Below are positions 22,601 through 34,326 of a DNA stretch of 64,000 bases, piece after piece (position 1 is the stretch's first letter; every line of letters begins with the position of its first letter). This DNA is from Ligustrum vulgare. Taxonomy: Eukaryota; Streptophyta; Magnoliopsida; Lamiales; Oleaceae. A program made the position numbers and the translations under genes. A model generated the notes under the pieces. It was not told where the DNA came from and searched no databases. It was given only the letters and a program-made list of their open reading frames with translations. The stretch is taken from positions 20,342,139-20,406,138 of the forward strand of contig OY743168.1 of NCBI GenBank assembly GCA_963555705.1, in the 5' to 3' direction.

Positions 22601-23480
22601 GAGCAACTATTTGATCCCTCACTAACTGCTGTTGTTCCCTACGTCCCAATTGCTTTCCTTCTGCAAGCTCAATTTTCCCTGATTCACCACTCTCAACACT
22701 GGTTCCCAAAAGATTAGAATCGTGTTTTAGCCACATATCTCCACCATCAGTTCCAGCCTTCACATCAGTACCACCAGCAATGCTTTTATCTATCTTGGGA
22801 GGTCTTCCAATCCGACCCTTGGTCCTTTTCACCTTAACAGCTACCTTGGAAATCTCATTTTCCATCTTTGGTGGTCTTCCACGCTTCTTACTCTTTTTCT
22901 CCTTTACAACGATATCTGAAATCTCATTCTTCATTTTGGGTGGTCTCCCTCGTCGACCCTTTGTCTTTTTCTTCTTATCAATGGCCCCTGAAATCTTTTC
23001 AATCTTGGGTGGTCTTCCACGCCGACCCTTTACTTTTTTCCTACCTCGGCCAGTCCCTTTACGACTCTCCTCTACATTATTCCACTCCATTACCTCATCA
23101 TCTTTCTCTTTAATATTCGAACCACAAACCCTATTATCAACTTCCATTTTTGGGGGTCTCCCTAATCGACCCTTCGATTTTTTCCTTATAGGGGAAACAC
23201 TTTCGTCAACTAAATACACTTCTTCCTCCACAACTACTTCCTTCTCAATGACTTGCTTTTCAGCATTGTTCAAAGCCATCGTCGTTGACCTCAAAACTCT
23301 CCCCACCCTCACAGTGACACGGTTTAAGCCGTCAAAAGACCCCTCCTTTTCATAAGCAGGTGAATTGTTATCTACCCTTTTTCTTTTTTTCTCAATGGGT
23401 TCTTTATTTAAATCAAATAAATCACCATCCTCCATTGCTCCTTCTACAGATGCCCCACTTAAACTCAAATCATCTTCCAT
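13620..23480 (-). CDS. AT-hook/PHD-finger/GNAT acetyltransferase-like nuclear protein (IDM1/ROS4-type family)
   Basis: Coding exons read by eye: 23480-21774, 21111-20970, 20893-20770, 19438-19200, 18195-18109, 15375-15276, 14383-14173 and 13993-13620, giving about 995 residues. The chosen start (MEDDLSLSG) follows a 5' UTR intron; earlier in-frame codons lie in that intron. Residues 105-230 hold five AT-hook motifs (GRPPK). About 430-520 match the TDBD-type domain next to PHD fingers ([19 protein letters not shown]). About 541-600 form a PHD finger ([21 protein letters not shown], then [11 protein letters not shown]). Exons 5-8 form a GNAT domain with [10 protein letters not shown] and the acetyl-CoA motif [10 protein letters not shown]. 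Relatives such as Arabidopsis IDM1/ROS4 bind chromatin, acetylate histone H3 and promote active DNA demethylation; that role here is inference. The junction 20970/20893 does not keep frame with GT-AG as read: one nucleotide is missing, or the splice site differs, or the allele is damaged. Intron transposons are listed separately. Confidence 0.85.
14670..14830. mobile_element. MITE remnant in intron
   Basis: Starts with GCCCATGTTTGGCTCATG. A diverged inverted copy lies at about 58080-58195 in an intron of the other host gene (GAGCCAAACATAGGC end). Confidence 0.45.
15880..16790. mobile_element. Foldback-like insertion in intron containing two SINE-like heads
   Basis: The outer parts are AT-rich and roughly inverted (a GGCCATGTTCTCTTTGATG-type left end, and an ACAAAACGCCACC-type right end). 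The centre carries two tRNA-like segments in opposite orientation, listed separately. It lies in the largest intron (15376-18108). Confidence 0.35.
16056..16275. mobile_element. Pair of inverted tRNA-derived SINE-like heads
   Basis: On the plus strand an A-box-like CTCAGCTGGTTGG (about 16071) is followed by a B-box GGTTCAAATCC (about 16109). On the minus strand, GGTTAGGTGGTTG (about 16260) is followed by a B-box-like GTTCGAACC (about 16208). T-rich and A-rich sequence separates them. Internal RNA polymerase III promoters of this kind mark SINEs. Confidence 0.5.
17213..17705. mobile_element. MITE-like insertions in intron
   Basis: One unit runs from CCCCCGTTTGG (about 17215) to TCAAACAAGCCC (about 17475). 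A second (about 17505-17700) is clearly related to 34370-34540 and 42995-43165, sharing TTTATCAATAAAATAATAT-like and AAATAAACTCTTTAAAATCA segments. Confidence 0.45.
17818..17985. mobile_element. MITE-like insertion in intron
   Basis: The CCTTTGTTCGATGGCAGTG start and ACCAAACATAGGC end are typical of the 'gtttgg' MITE ends in this window. The left half resembles 60098-60230. Confidence 0.35.
20453..20648. mobile_element. hAT-like MITE in intron 19439-20769
   Basis: GC-rich element whose right end, read in reverse, is TAGGGATGGCAAAAAACTC, the standard start of a plant hAT-type MITE family. It contains GGGATCGGGTACCCGC-like repeats. Confidence 0.55.
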
Positions 23481-23740
23481 CTCGCCTATAAACAACAAAC
23501 CTGCCCAAAATAAAAACACTCATGAAATTACATTAAAAAATTAAAATCACAAATCGAACCCATAAAATAAACATGAACGAAAAGGTATTAAAAAATAAAA
23601 TAAAATCTTACCAGCGATGTATCGCAAATTGAAGCCAGGAAATACGAACGGGAGAGCTGTATCTATAGATTTGTGGGGTTTGTGCTTCAGAGAGAGAGAG
23701 AGGTGAAGAAAGAGAAACTCTCCATTAGTTGTGAGGACTT
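23481..23740 (-). promoter_or_regulatory. 5' UTR, leader intron and transcription start region of the PHD/GNAT gene
   Basis: Read on the minus strand, a CT-rich leader (about 23730-23613) ends at a good donor (CGCTG then GTAAGA), and an acceptor (TTGGGCAG or TTTATAG) lies just before the ATG at 23480. A 5' UTR intron of about 110 bp is therefore likely. CT/GA-rich leaders are common in plants. The transcription start is not defined. Confidence 0.6.
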
Positions 23741-24409
23741 GAGGGTTAATTTTGTACAGTGTACGATTGACTTGCTTGGTCTGTACTTTAGAAGGGCAGG
23801 CGTTAGAGGGTAAAACTGTAATTCGCAATCGTTTGTTTTAGCTAATTTTTTTCCCTCCATTAGTGTTTATTTTATTAAGAAATTTGAATTTTAGAACAGG
23901 TATTTTAGAAGATGAATATTATTTTCACAAGGTATTTTTTGTGTTCATAATAACTAGTCAATAGTCAGACTAGACAAATGTGCGTAGTCGAATTTTTTTT
24001 ATCAGGAAAGTTGAGTAAATTTAGATCAATCCAACTTGACTATAGTAACATCTTATGTTTTTTCCTTCGTATTCTTCTATACTCTTTCAATTTTTCTTTA
24101 ATTTTCAAAAGTACTAAATAATTAGAGTGATATAGAGCAAGATCAGAGTAGAAAAAATGAGTATGCTCTGCAATTGTACCTTGGCGGTGATTCATCTTCA
24201 TCAGAAAGTTTTCTACTGACTATTGATCCATCGGAGTTATGGTAATTTACAGCAAGTTCAAATGCTATGTCCTTGTTGAGCCTATTAAGACATTGTTGTG
24301 GGCTAAAATATAGTGATTTTTTGTAGATTGCTATAACTCTGCTCATTTGGTGCAGCTTACAGAGAGTGAAAAATTATTAATAAATAATTAAATTTGAGTT
24401 AGACATATA
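23741..24409. other. Spacer upstream of the PHD/GNAT gene
   Basis: AT-rich; no domain or repeat recognised. It presumably includes the promoter of the minus-strand gene. Confidence 0.4.
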
Positions 24410-24580
24410 GCTCATGTTTGGTAGAGATTAAAATCAAATTTTTAATAAATTTTAATAAAAGTTAATGAGATGGGTGATTGAAAAGCTGTAGGTCCTAGTC
24501 CTACAAAATTTATGGTTGCGATTAATTGTTGACTTTGACTTGAATTAAAATCTAGATTTTAATTTCTACCAAACATGGGC
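24410..24580. mobile_element. MITE with 26-bp terminal inverted repeats
   Basis: Starts GCTCATGTTTGGTAGAGATT. The reverse of its right end is GCCCATGTTTGGTAGAAATT, and the match continues for several more bases. Flanked by ATA on both sides. It sits about 0.9 kb upstream of the PHD/GNAT start codon. Confidence 0.7.
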
Positions 24581-24652
24581 ATAATTTCCTTTTCTTTTCT
24601 TCCTTGGATGAATTAGATATTGGTACAAAATAATCCCCTATCATGAGCCCCC

Positions 24653-26186
24653 TGATAAGTGTATTTTATCCACTGATTTATATGTCAAAATTAGAATATT
24701 ATGTTGTCGTTTTGGAATAAAAACTATTTAATTTGTATTTATTTGTTTACATTTCAGAAAATGTCCCGAGATCATGAGAATGAAACAATTTATGGAAATA
24801 AGGCATTGTTGGATGACTTTTGAAGCTAAATGGAGCAATTAGGAGTTAATGACGTCAACCGGTAAATATGCATTGTGCTAAAATGAAGAAATCAAGAGTT
24901 GGATGACTTAACTGAAGAAGTTGAGAGCTGAAATGAGCTAATTGAGAAAATTCTAAAGTATGGGGACCAAAATGCTCTAATCGAAAGATGAGGACATGGG
25001 GTGCAAATAAAAGGCAAGGACCAACTTACACAGATGGGAAAAGTTAAAAATTGCATGGAAGTTACAACCATGCGATCGCAAGCCTTAAAGGCGCGCAATC
25101 GCGCGAAGTGGTTAAAAATTCACCCAAGACTAAACCTCATAACAGTGCGATTGCAGGGTATTGAACCACGCGATCGCGCGGTAGTCCAGCTGGATCGCGG
25201 GTTGGGCTTTTCCAAGATTTTCAATAGTTTTGCTCCTTTCACTTAGGTTTCTCCAATACTTATAAATAGAACATATGAGGCACAACTTTGGGACCTTTGC
25301 CCTCACCTAAGAACAAGCCATAATTGAGATTTTTCACGTCAAATTCTTGGGATATCAAGCATAGCAAAGGGCGCGAGATTTGAAGATCACGTGAAGAATA
25401 AATAGTTTGTGCAAGCTTTCCATTCTCTTATATTATTTTTAATGAAAGCTATTATTTATTGTTTTTGTTGTTTAATAAAAATGTGCAAATAAACTCCATG
25501 TTGGTATGAATGATGTAGCCTAGCTTTATTATTTTAGTTTCATATTCCGTTGTTTTAATGATTCATTGCATGTATTGATTTATTATTGTATTTAATGCAT
25601 GAGTTAATTGACAGTTAATTCATGGTTTAATGAGTTATTTTCATAATTCGAGAGGTCAGTTAATAACTTAGATCAAGTCCTAAATTCGATAATTGGACAA
25701 GATATAAAGATATACTTTTGTTATTATCACGATCGTGTGTGAATTCTTATGTTCTATGCATCTATTTAAGAAATATTCGGACCCTATGTAGAAATACATG
25801 GTTGACTTATTTAGGTAGAATTGATTTATACTCGAGAGGGTAATCTCAATATACATTAGTGAATTCGACCAAATGCATATTTAGTAAATAAAACTAGAAT
25901 TGGAGTTAATATAATTGGCTAATTGAAATCGTAAATCTCAACTACTTTACAATCGTTTTTAAAAACAAAACAATTTCGCAATTTTAATTATTTAGTTGAT
26001 TTTCTTAGTTTTAGTCTAAAACATCAAACAAATTCGTCTGTTCAAATAAAGATAGGAACTAAAACATTTTGATACTTAATATCAGTCTTCGTGGGAACAA
26101 TAATCCGGACTCTCTGGTCAACTTTATTATTTTTCACAATCCGTACACTTGCAGGTATATTTTACATTGCAAAATAAAGTGAACAA
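24653..26186 (+). mobile_element. 5' LTR of the Athila-like element
   Basis: Starts TGATAAGTGTATTTT and ends near GTGAACA before the decayed primer site. Contains the CGATCG word array at 25066-25205 and, about 55 bp further on, TATAAATA at about 25260, a plausible TATA box. Confidence 0.8.
25066..25205. repeat. Array of GCGATCGC-type palindromic words
   Basis: Words seen are TGCGATCGCA (about 25069), GCGCAATCGCGC (about 25094), TGCGATTGCA (about 25146), CGCGATCGCGCG (about 25168) and GGATCGCGGG (about 25193). It occupies the promoter-proximal slot, just upstream of the TATA box. Confidence 0.8.
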
Positions 26187-26291
26187 GTTTTTTGCGTAGT
26201 TGTCGGGGACTATTTTTATATTAACATCGATATCAATTAGTTCTTACTTTAGTTCGAACTTTTATTTGCTTTATTTTTATTTTTTTAATTT

Positions 26292-27460
26292 ATGTTAAGA
26301 AGATCTAAATCTTGTCAATTGCTTCCTCTTGATACAAAATTTGAACACACCTTTCGACAAAGGCGTAGCCAACAGTTGAAAACAGTTCAACAAGCAAATC
26401 TAGACAGGGCAGACAACGAAATTCAGAATAATCAAGCAAATTAGAATAATTTGTTAGCAGCTGTTATTGAGCATCAACCAAATCATGGAGGACGAGCATT
26501 GAAAAGCTACATGATTTCTCCTGTGGGAAACATTGGAATGTGTATAGTGCCTCCTGCAATCCCGGCCAATAATTACGAGATCAATCCTTGATCCAAAACT
26601 CAGTTGTATTTCTCGGGTTTTCATCTGAAGATCCACATACACATCTTCGTACTTTTCAAGAAATATGCGACATGCAGCGTATGAATGGAGTTCCAGACGA
26701 TGCCGTAAAATTGAAGTTGTTTTTATTCTTACTGGCTAACAAAGCAAAAGCTTGGTTCTACTCGCCTCTACACACAATTACTACTGGGAAATTCTGAGCT
26801 AGAAGGTTGTTAACAAATTCTTCCCACTTGGCCCGATGTCAAAGCTCGGATGTGAAATCCTTTCATTTAGTCATCAGCCAAGGAAGTCCATTTTTTAAGC
26901 TTGGGAAAGATTTAATGAGGTTATTTGACGGACAACAAGAAGCATACAGATTCAGCAGCTGGGGGATCGGTTATGGATATGACATATGAAGAAGCTTCAG
27001 AAATCTTTGAGAAAATGGCTGCAAATAGTTTCTAGTAGTACTCAGATCATTCTTCACCAAAATCTGGGGATGATAGCAGTTAATGAAATTACAGCACTTA
27101 ACGCTAAGCTAGATGCATTAACAAAGAAATTTGATAGTTTGAGTTACCAACCAGTTCATGCAGTTCAGACAACTGTCATTTGTGACTTTTGCTTCAAAAA
27201 TCAAGCTGTGAATGATTGTTCTTTAGCTCATCAAAATCAAGCAAGTCTAGAACAAGCAAGTTTTGTGGGGAATAGGCAATAGGGTGGTCCATACTCACAA
27301 ACTTACAATCCAGAATGCAAGGACTACACCAACTTTTCATGCTCCAATAATCAAACTGTTCATCGCCCACCAGAATTTCAACAGCAGCAACAGACTCAGA
27401 CTACTATGAAGGAAAACATGGATATGATAATTCAACTGGTTAAGAGTCAACAGGATATGT
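26292..27460 (+). pseudogene. Athila-type gag, several stops
   Basis: It begins with an ATG about 105 bp after the LTR, with RRSKSCQLLPLDTKFE and TFRQRRSQQ (compare TFRQQRR in the element at 2.8 kb). Capsid words SSEDPHTHLRTFQEICD and FLFLLANKAKAWFYS are recognisable, but in-frame stops and frame changes occur at several places. A degenerate knuckle (CDFCFKNQAVNDC) lies near 27180. It ends where a foreign sequence starts near 27468. Confidence 0.8.
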
Positions 27461-27467
27461 TGCTAGG

Positions 27468-27625
27468 CTGCCGAGTCGAGTTGAGCCTGCTCGCTAGCCG
27501 AAGATTAAGGGTCGAGCTCTTTTTGGCCCGAGACGGGCAAAGCTTGACCAAAATTTTTAGGCTCGACTCGAGCTTTATCCAATCCAGATTTACAAGTAGA
27601 TTTTGTAAAATTTATACTAATTATA
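27468..27625. mobile_element. Fragment of an inserted DNA element
   Basis: Contains repeated GCTCGAGC/GAGTCGAG words (GCCGAGTCGAGTTGAGCC, GGCTCGACTCGAGC) like the ends of some plant hAT-type elements. It is interrupted by the solo LTR and may continue after 29838; the far end was not found. Confidence 0.35.
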
Positions 27626-28701
27626 TGAGACGCCCCGGGCCCCCGAGTCCTGTAAAACTCGGGACGCCACTTCGTCCTTTTAAACTAACTCTTTAACATA
27701 ATATTGCGGAAATAAACTAAATTTTAAACATCACATTTATTTGGAAATTAGCAACGGTAACTCAAATTTATATAAATTTACTTTAAAACATTCCATGAAA
27801 TTCCAAATCTCAACAAGTTGAATTAATAAGGTTCAATAGACATCACTTTCAAAATAAACTTAAAATTTATGTTTGCCATCAGTGCCCTTCATTCACCACT
27901 GTCTCCGAAATCTGTAAATGTTGTTAAAATAATGGAATGAGCATTTCAAAAGAAATACTCAGTAGACTCATCGTTAATAATTAATTTACAAGATAATTGA
28001 ACACGTAATTATGCAAATAATACAATGACATTCTCTTCTTAATCATAGGCATCACATAATGAATGCAAATTGAACATATTCTTGTCTTATGCAAATAAAG
28101 CATATAAGTTATGACATACTTAACATAAAATTTTCTTCTAATCTCATAAAAGATACTCTTATCTTTTCTCATGCAATTAAGCATATAAATCACGTAAATC
28201 TACATAACACATGCAATTATATTATAAACTAATTAGTGGGGGCGAGTCTACCTCAATTTATCTCAAGTCACGTAAAAAATGGAGCGGGAAGTAACCTTAA
28301 TCCCTTAATCGTCAATACGCTTCGTCTAGCCAAAATAGTAAATAAGTCTTGAATTAGTATTTCGAAATTTAAATATTAAGATGACAAAAATAACATTTTG
28401 GGACTAAATTGTAATTTTAAAGAAATTGGAAGTTTGAAAGTATAGGGCTGAAAATGTATTTTCAGAAACTTAATGGTTGACTAGAAACATTTTAAAACTA
28501 CAGGGACTGAATAAAATGTTTTAAAACCAGAGACTGAAATAACTTAATTTTAAAAATAGGGGATGAGATATGTGTCTTTAAAACTGAAGAGACTGAATTA
28601 AACCCTTTCGAAAACTATGGGACTAAGGGGCAAATTTTTAAAATCAACTTTAAAACAAAATTCATCTCTCCCCCCCCCCCATTTTCATGCAACAGAGAGC
28701 A

Positions 28702-28751
<50 letters not shown>

Positions 28752-29832
28752 TGGACGATCGGGGAAGGGCTTCGCCCCTTCTCCTCCGACTTAGTCCAAC
28801 AGCATGGCGCCGCCGTCTCATGGCGGCTACAGTGTGGGTGCAGGCATGTGAAAGGGAACTTTGGGTGCGGAGAACGAAGGTGAATGGGCTATGTGGTCGC
28901 GGTTCCCGGTGGAAATCCGATCAAAAATAGTCAGCAATCTAGGTATGTGAATGGGTATGAGTTTTTCTTGGTTTATTCTTGGGTTTGGGTTTGATTTTGG
29001 AAAATTTTGAAGGAGGCAGGGATGGTGAAGGGTGTGGTGTGCGAGTTTGGTTTCTGTGTTTCTTAGGGTTGAGTTTTCCGGCGGTGCGGTGGTGTTGGAT
29101 GGTAAAACTCATGGTGGTTGGTGTGTGGATTTGGAGTTCAGCTTGGGCTGATTGGAGGTGGTGTTTTGGTCGTGAAGGAAGTGAGGTGGTGTCTGGTGGG
29201 TTTTGGATGAGGCCGGTTGTGTCTTGATGGAAGGGGCGGTGGTGGTGTTTCGAAAATGGGCAATGCTGGGTGTTGAAGATTCTGCAGAGGTATGTTCACT
29301 TAGCGGAAAATTGGTGGTCATTTTGGGGTTGCAGGCGGTGGCTGTGGTGGTGGTGCTTCAAGATGGTGGAGTTGGTGTGGTTGCAATTGAATGTGTGTGA
29401 AAAGGAAAAATTACCCAGAATACTGCTACGTTCTTTGCTGCATGAGGATGGGGGAGTGATATGAGGATTGGAGTGATTGAACAGTAACATTTATGGCACA
29501 GTTTTCTAGGTGATAAGTAGGCCAAGAATTTCCTAACTGGACTGAAATGTATTGGACTAAAAAAAAATAAGATTTGGACCAAAATAAATAGAATATTGGA
29601 ATTAAATAAATTGGACTCAGAATTATTAAAATTTGAATTTAAAAATGATAAGGAATTTGATAATTTGAAATATTCGAGATTGGACTCAATTTGGAATAGA
29701 TTTACATTTGTTTTAAAATAACTAGACGAACACGCTTTCATTTTTAAAAAAAATAAAATTGGGGTTAAAACTTAGCGACATGTTTTTCGAGAAAAACGAT
29801 TTTATATTATTTAAAAATTCTCAGTCGCTACA
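27626..29832 (-). mobile_element. Solo LTR (2207 bp) with TTATA target duplication
   Basis: On the minus strand it starts TGTAGCGACTGAG and ends GGGGCGTCTCA. TTATA flanks it at 27621-27625 and 29833-29837, so this is a complete solo LTR left by LTR-LTR recombination. It contains a C11-like run (about 28670), an (AG)n tract of about 45 bases (28704-28748) and a GC-rich block after it. Family probably Ty3, not determined. Confidence 0.8.
28704..28748. repeat. (AG)n microsatellite
   Basis: Uninterrupted AG dinucleotides. They generate spurious open frames rich in RERERE and SLSLSL on the two strands. Confidence 0.9.
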
Positions 29833-29837
29833 TTATA

Positions 29838-31344
29838 TATTCAATAAAAGTTACAACCTTCCTCCTTTTTCCGAGATTTGGGCCCACTACAATCAACGTA
29901 GGCGAAGTTAAAATTATATACGAATAAAGTATTTCATGTTTCTTTCTAGTTTGGTGGAGGAAAATCTCATTCATATCATTTGTTTTATTCAAAGCATTCA
30001 TTCGATTTTTATTGGGATAAAAAAAAAATTGAAAATTTTGTTGACATGTTTATTGTCTATGATATAGTATGGATCAAACTGCGCTTTGGCTTGAATAATT
30101 GGACAACATCAAAACATGAATTTTATTTACTAGTTATAACTTGCTTGATTTAATCTTCATGCACACATAATCATTTGTTAAATTATTACTTGTGTAGGAA
30201 TGTGTTTAATACATGTGAGGCCTATTTATGCAACTTGAAATTAGGAAAGACTTGTTGATCCCTAAATTTAGATTTTTAGACATCTCGTCCCTAAAATAGA
30301 ACCAAGCATGCTCAAAAAACAGTTTGAGGGTGGAATAGTTATAATGTGCATGTATTGATGGGTGTGATTCTTGATTTTGCACTTTAGTCAAAACAGTCTG
30401 GTCAATGGGTATAAACAAAAACTAGCATAAAAACAGAAAAATACTAAGGGTCTTATTCTACTCTTCGTAGCCTTTTGTACTGAACAATTAAGCTTGTAAG
30501 GATATTGAAACCTGGTACCTTAAACTCTACTGAGTTGGGAGTTATCAGCTCAAAACTCGCTATAGGGGTCAATTATAAAGGTTAAGGAAGAGTAGACTTA
30601 CACATAAGACAGTCAAACATATTTAACTTTTCTTTATCGCCTTTGTGACTCGGGAAATTAAGTTTGAGGGGTTCTCTGAATCTAGTATCCTACAGTCGTT
30701 TGATTTGGGAGTCATCGACCCAAAACTCGCTAAATGTGTCACATAGAAATCAAATGAGAAAAGTATTGCACAAAGATAATAAAAGATGGGGACCATAAAA
30801 AGAAAAAGTCTTCCATAAAAAGAAAAAAAATGCATGGTATAAACCTTGTTGACAGAAACTGTGGAGATTAAGGGTGTAAAATTGGGGATTGCTTACCACT
30901 AATATGTTATGCAAGCATGTTTCTAATTCTGACTATCGTGTGTGAAAAAATGCAATGAAAATGTTTAGAAATCACTATGGATGAAAACTAAGGAGGCGAG
31001 AGAAAAAGCAGTAAGTTGTAATCATCCATGAGCAATGAACGAAAAATCACTAAATTCATTATGTTGACCAAATGGGATTCGGGCTTAATTCTACACAATG
31101 AGCTACACAGTGTTAAGCGTATCTTTTCATGAGTATGTGTTTGACATTGGATATTCACACACACACTTGAAAATCTGGCATGAGATACCTAGAATTACTT
31201 TACTTTTTTATTCAAAACTTTATGTTAAGGTACGAATTGATTTTGATTATTGAGGGATATGGTAAACATATTGACATGAAAAAAAGATTTGTTACTTTAC
31301 TATTTTGATTCATTTGTTCAGTTTTACATTGTTTGAGAACGAAC
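29838..31344 (+). other. Non-coding 3' region of the Athila-like element
   Basis: No domain. Two related segments (about 30455-30570 and 30640-30735) share GGGAGTTATCAGCTCAAAACTCGCTA-like order. They correspond, in reverse orientation, to duplicated segments in the element at 37.5-40.6 kb (about 38093-38225, 38305-38440). Confidence 0.5.
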
Positions 31345-31709
31345 ATATACTTATTTATATGTCAAAAAGAATATTATGTTGTCATTTTGGAATAAATAAT
31401 ATAACATAATATTTAATTTGTGCTTATTTGTTTACATTTCATAAAATATCCCAAGATCATGAGAATGGAGCAATTGATGGAAATAAGGCACAATTAGATG
31501 ACTTTTGGTGCTAAATCGAGCAATTAGGAGTTAATGACGTCATCTGGTAAAGATGCATGGTGTTAAATTGAAGAAATCAATAGGTAGAGGACTTAATTGA
31601 AGAAGTTGAGAGCTAAAATGAGTTAATTGAGAAAATTCTAAAGTATGTGGATCAAAATGCTCTAATCGAAAGATGAGAACATGAAGTGCAAATAAAAGGT
31701 AGGGACCAA

Positions 31710-33152
31710 TGTTGTGCAATTTGAGATCGCAAGTGTACGATATCGCAATCAAGTAATAAAGTGGACCTTAGAGTCCGGATTATCGATCCCACGAGGACTG
31801 TTTACTAAGTACCGAAATGTTTTAGTTCTAATTTTATTTGAACAGACGAAATAGAATTTGTGGTTTTAAATTAAAACTAAGAAGACGAATTAAAAAGTAT
31901 TGTGAAATTGTTTTGTTTTCAAGTATGATTGTAAAGTGGTTGGGATTCACGATTTCACCTAGCCAATTAAATCAATTCCAATTCCATGTTTTATATCCTA
32001 ATTATGCATTCGGTCGAATTCACTAATGTATATTGAAATTCCTCTCTCGAGTTTAAATCAATTCTACCTAAATAAGTCAACCATGTATCTCTACAGAGGG
32101 TCCGAATATTCCTTATCTAGATGCATAACACACAAGAATTCACACATGACCACAATAATAACACTAGTATATCTCTATCTCTTGTTCAATTGCCGGATTT
32201 ATTACCACGTTCTAAATTATTAACTCACCTCTCGGATTATGGAAATAACTCAATAAATCATGAATTGGTGATCAAGCAATTCAAGCATTAAGAACAATAA
32301 TAAATCAATACATGCAACGAATTACTAAAATAAAGGAATTTGGAATTAAAATAATTAACTAGGCTACATCGTTCATCCCAACGTTATATTTAGTTACACA
32401 TCATGATTAAAAAGCATAAACAATAAAGTAAAATGTTCGTTGAAAACAATAAGAAGAAAGGAAAGCATGCACCAAGTCTCAATTCTTCAATTATCTTCAA
32501 TTCACGCCCCTTTGCGATGCTTAATTCCCCAAGAATTTAATGTAAAATCTCTGTGTGGCTCGTTCTATGGAGAGGCAAAGGTCTGGATCTCGTGCCTCTT
32601 ATGTTGTATATATAGGTTTTTGAGAAAACCTAGGTCAAAACAAGAAAAGTCTGATAAAAATCGCGAGAAAAAGCTCACAGGCGGCCCAGCCGGATACGCA
32701 CGCGATCGCGTGGTATCAACCCTAGCGATCGCGTGGACTTCATTAAAACTCTCGGGTTACAATTTTGCGTCTTCTCGCGATCGCTTGGTGTATGACCAGC
32801 GATCGCGACTTCATCATTCTTCCGGCTGTGCAAGTTAGTCCCTGAACTTTATCTTCTTCTCGGTTTGACCATTCAAGCTCTTAATTCATTCAATTAGGTC
32901 CTCCAACCTCTGATTTAGTCACTTTGGCACCAAGCATGTTTCCGGTTGACGTCACAAACTCCTCACTTGTCCAATTTAGCTCCAATTAACATCCAATCGT
33001 GTCATTTTTCCATCAATTTCTTCATTCTTCTTCAATTGGGACATTTTCTGAAAGGTAAACAAATAAACATAAATTAAATAGCAAATATTCCCAAACGACA
33101 ATAATTAATCCTAATTTAGACATACAAATAAGTGTATAAAATACACTTATCA
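31710..33152 (-). mobile_element. Solo LTR of a related Athila-like family, ACCAA duplication
   Basis: On the minus strand it starts TGATAAGTGTATTTTATAC and ends GCACAACA. ACCAA flanks it (31705-31709, 33153-33157). It belongs to the same broad family as the LTR it interrupts but is in opposite orientation. Fresh words are at 32698-32713 (GCACGCGATCGCGTGG), 32724, 32775 and 32800. A TATA-like TATATATAG lies near 32610 in LTR orientation. Confidence 0.85.
32698..32815. repeat. Array of CGCGATCGCG palindromic words
   Basis: Four words containing GCGATCGC within 118 bp, in the LTR interval just upstream of the TATA-like sequence (LTR orientation). Confidence 0.85.
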
Positions 33153-34326
33153 ACCAACTAACGCAAACAGGAAAAGTGAAATATTGCATGGAAGTTACAA
33201 CCATGCGATCGTATTCGTAAGCCTTAAAGGCGCGTGATTGCGCGAAGTGGTTAAAAATCCACCCAAGACTAAACCCCATAACTGCGTCATCGCATGATAT
33301 TGAACCACACGATCGTGCAGTAGTACGACTGGGCCACAAGTTGGGCTTTTCCCACGATTTTCAACAATTTTCCTCATTCTTTCACATAGGTTTCTTCAAT
33401 ATCTATATATATAACATATGAGGCACGACTTTAGGACCTTTGCCTCACCTAAGAATAAGTCAAAATTGAGATTTTCACGTCAAATTCTTGCAATATCAAG
33501 CATAGCAAAGGGTCCGAGAGTTGAAAATCACGAGGAGAATAGATACTTAGTGCAAGCTTTCCATTCTCTTATGTTATTTTCAATGAACGCTATTTTTTTT
33601 ATTTTTTTTGGTTTAATCAAGATATGTAACTAAACTTCATGTTGGGATGAACGATGTAACTTAACTTTATTATTTTAATTCCATATTCTGTTGTTTTAAT
33701 GATTCGTTGTATGTATTGATTTATTATTGTATTTAATGCATGAGTTAATTTGTCACTAATTCATGGTTTAATGAGTTATTTTCATAATTCGAGAGGTGAG
33801 TTAATAACTTAGATCAAGGTCTAAATCCGGTAATTTGACAAGAAATAGAGATATACCTTTGTTATTATCATGGTCGTGTGTGAATTCTTGCGTTATGTGC
33901 ATCTAGATAAGGAATATTCGGACCCTATATATAGATACATTGTTGACTTATTTAGGTTGAATTGACTTAAACTTGAGAGAGAAATCTCAATATACATTAG
34001 TGAATTCGACCGAATGCATATTTAGGAAATAGAACTAGAATTGGAGTTAATATAATTGGATAGGTGAAATTACGAATCCCAACTACTTTACAATCGTTTT
34101 TAAAAACAAACAAATTTGCAATTTTAATTCTTTAGTTGATTTTTATAGTTTTAGTCTAAAACATCAAACAAATTCATCTGTTTAAATAAGGATAGGAACT
34201 AAAATATTTCGATACTTAATAGCAGTCCTCGTGAGAATGATAATCCAGACTCTTTTGTCCACTTTATTACTTTTTCACGATCCGTACACTTGCAGGTATA
34301 TTTTGTATTGCAAAATATAGTGAACA

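Larger units (their letters stand above)
24653..34326 (+). mobile_element. Decayed Athila-like element with nested insertions
   Basis: The 5' LTR is 24653-26186, followed by a decayed tRNA-Asp primer site, a broken Athila-type gag and non-coding 3' sequence. The 3' LTR (about 31345-34326) is interrupted by a solo LTR. A second solo LTR is inserted at 27626-29832. No pol remains. The flanks (CCCCC left, CACCA right) do not match, so one end has probably been rearranged. Confidence 0.75.
31345..34326 (+). mobile_element. 3' LTR of the Athila-like element, split by a solo LTR
   Basis: Parts 31345-31709 and 33158-34326 together match the 5' LTR at 24653. The extreme 5' end is degraded. The word array is still visible at 33203-33330 but eroded (TGCGATCGTA, CACGATCGTG). 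Confidence 0.75.

Noticed and set aside
22780..23355. Plus-strand ORF of 191 codons
   Set aside because: It is the antisense of the AT-hook exon; its repeated GGLP words mirror the GRPPK motifs.
28617..28883. ORFs with RERERE or SLSLSL runs
   Set aside because: Produced by the (AG)n microsatellite inside a solo LTR.
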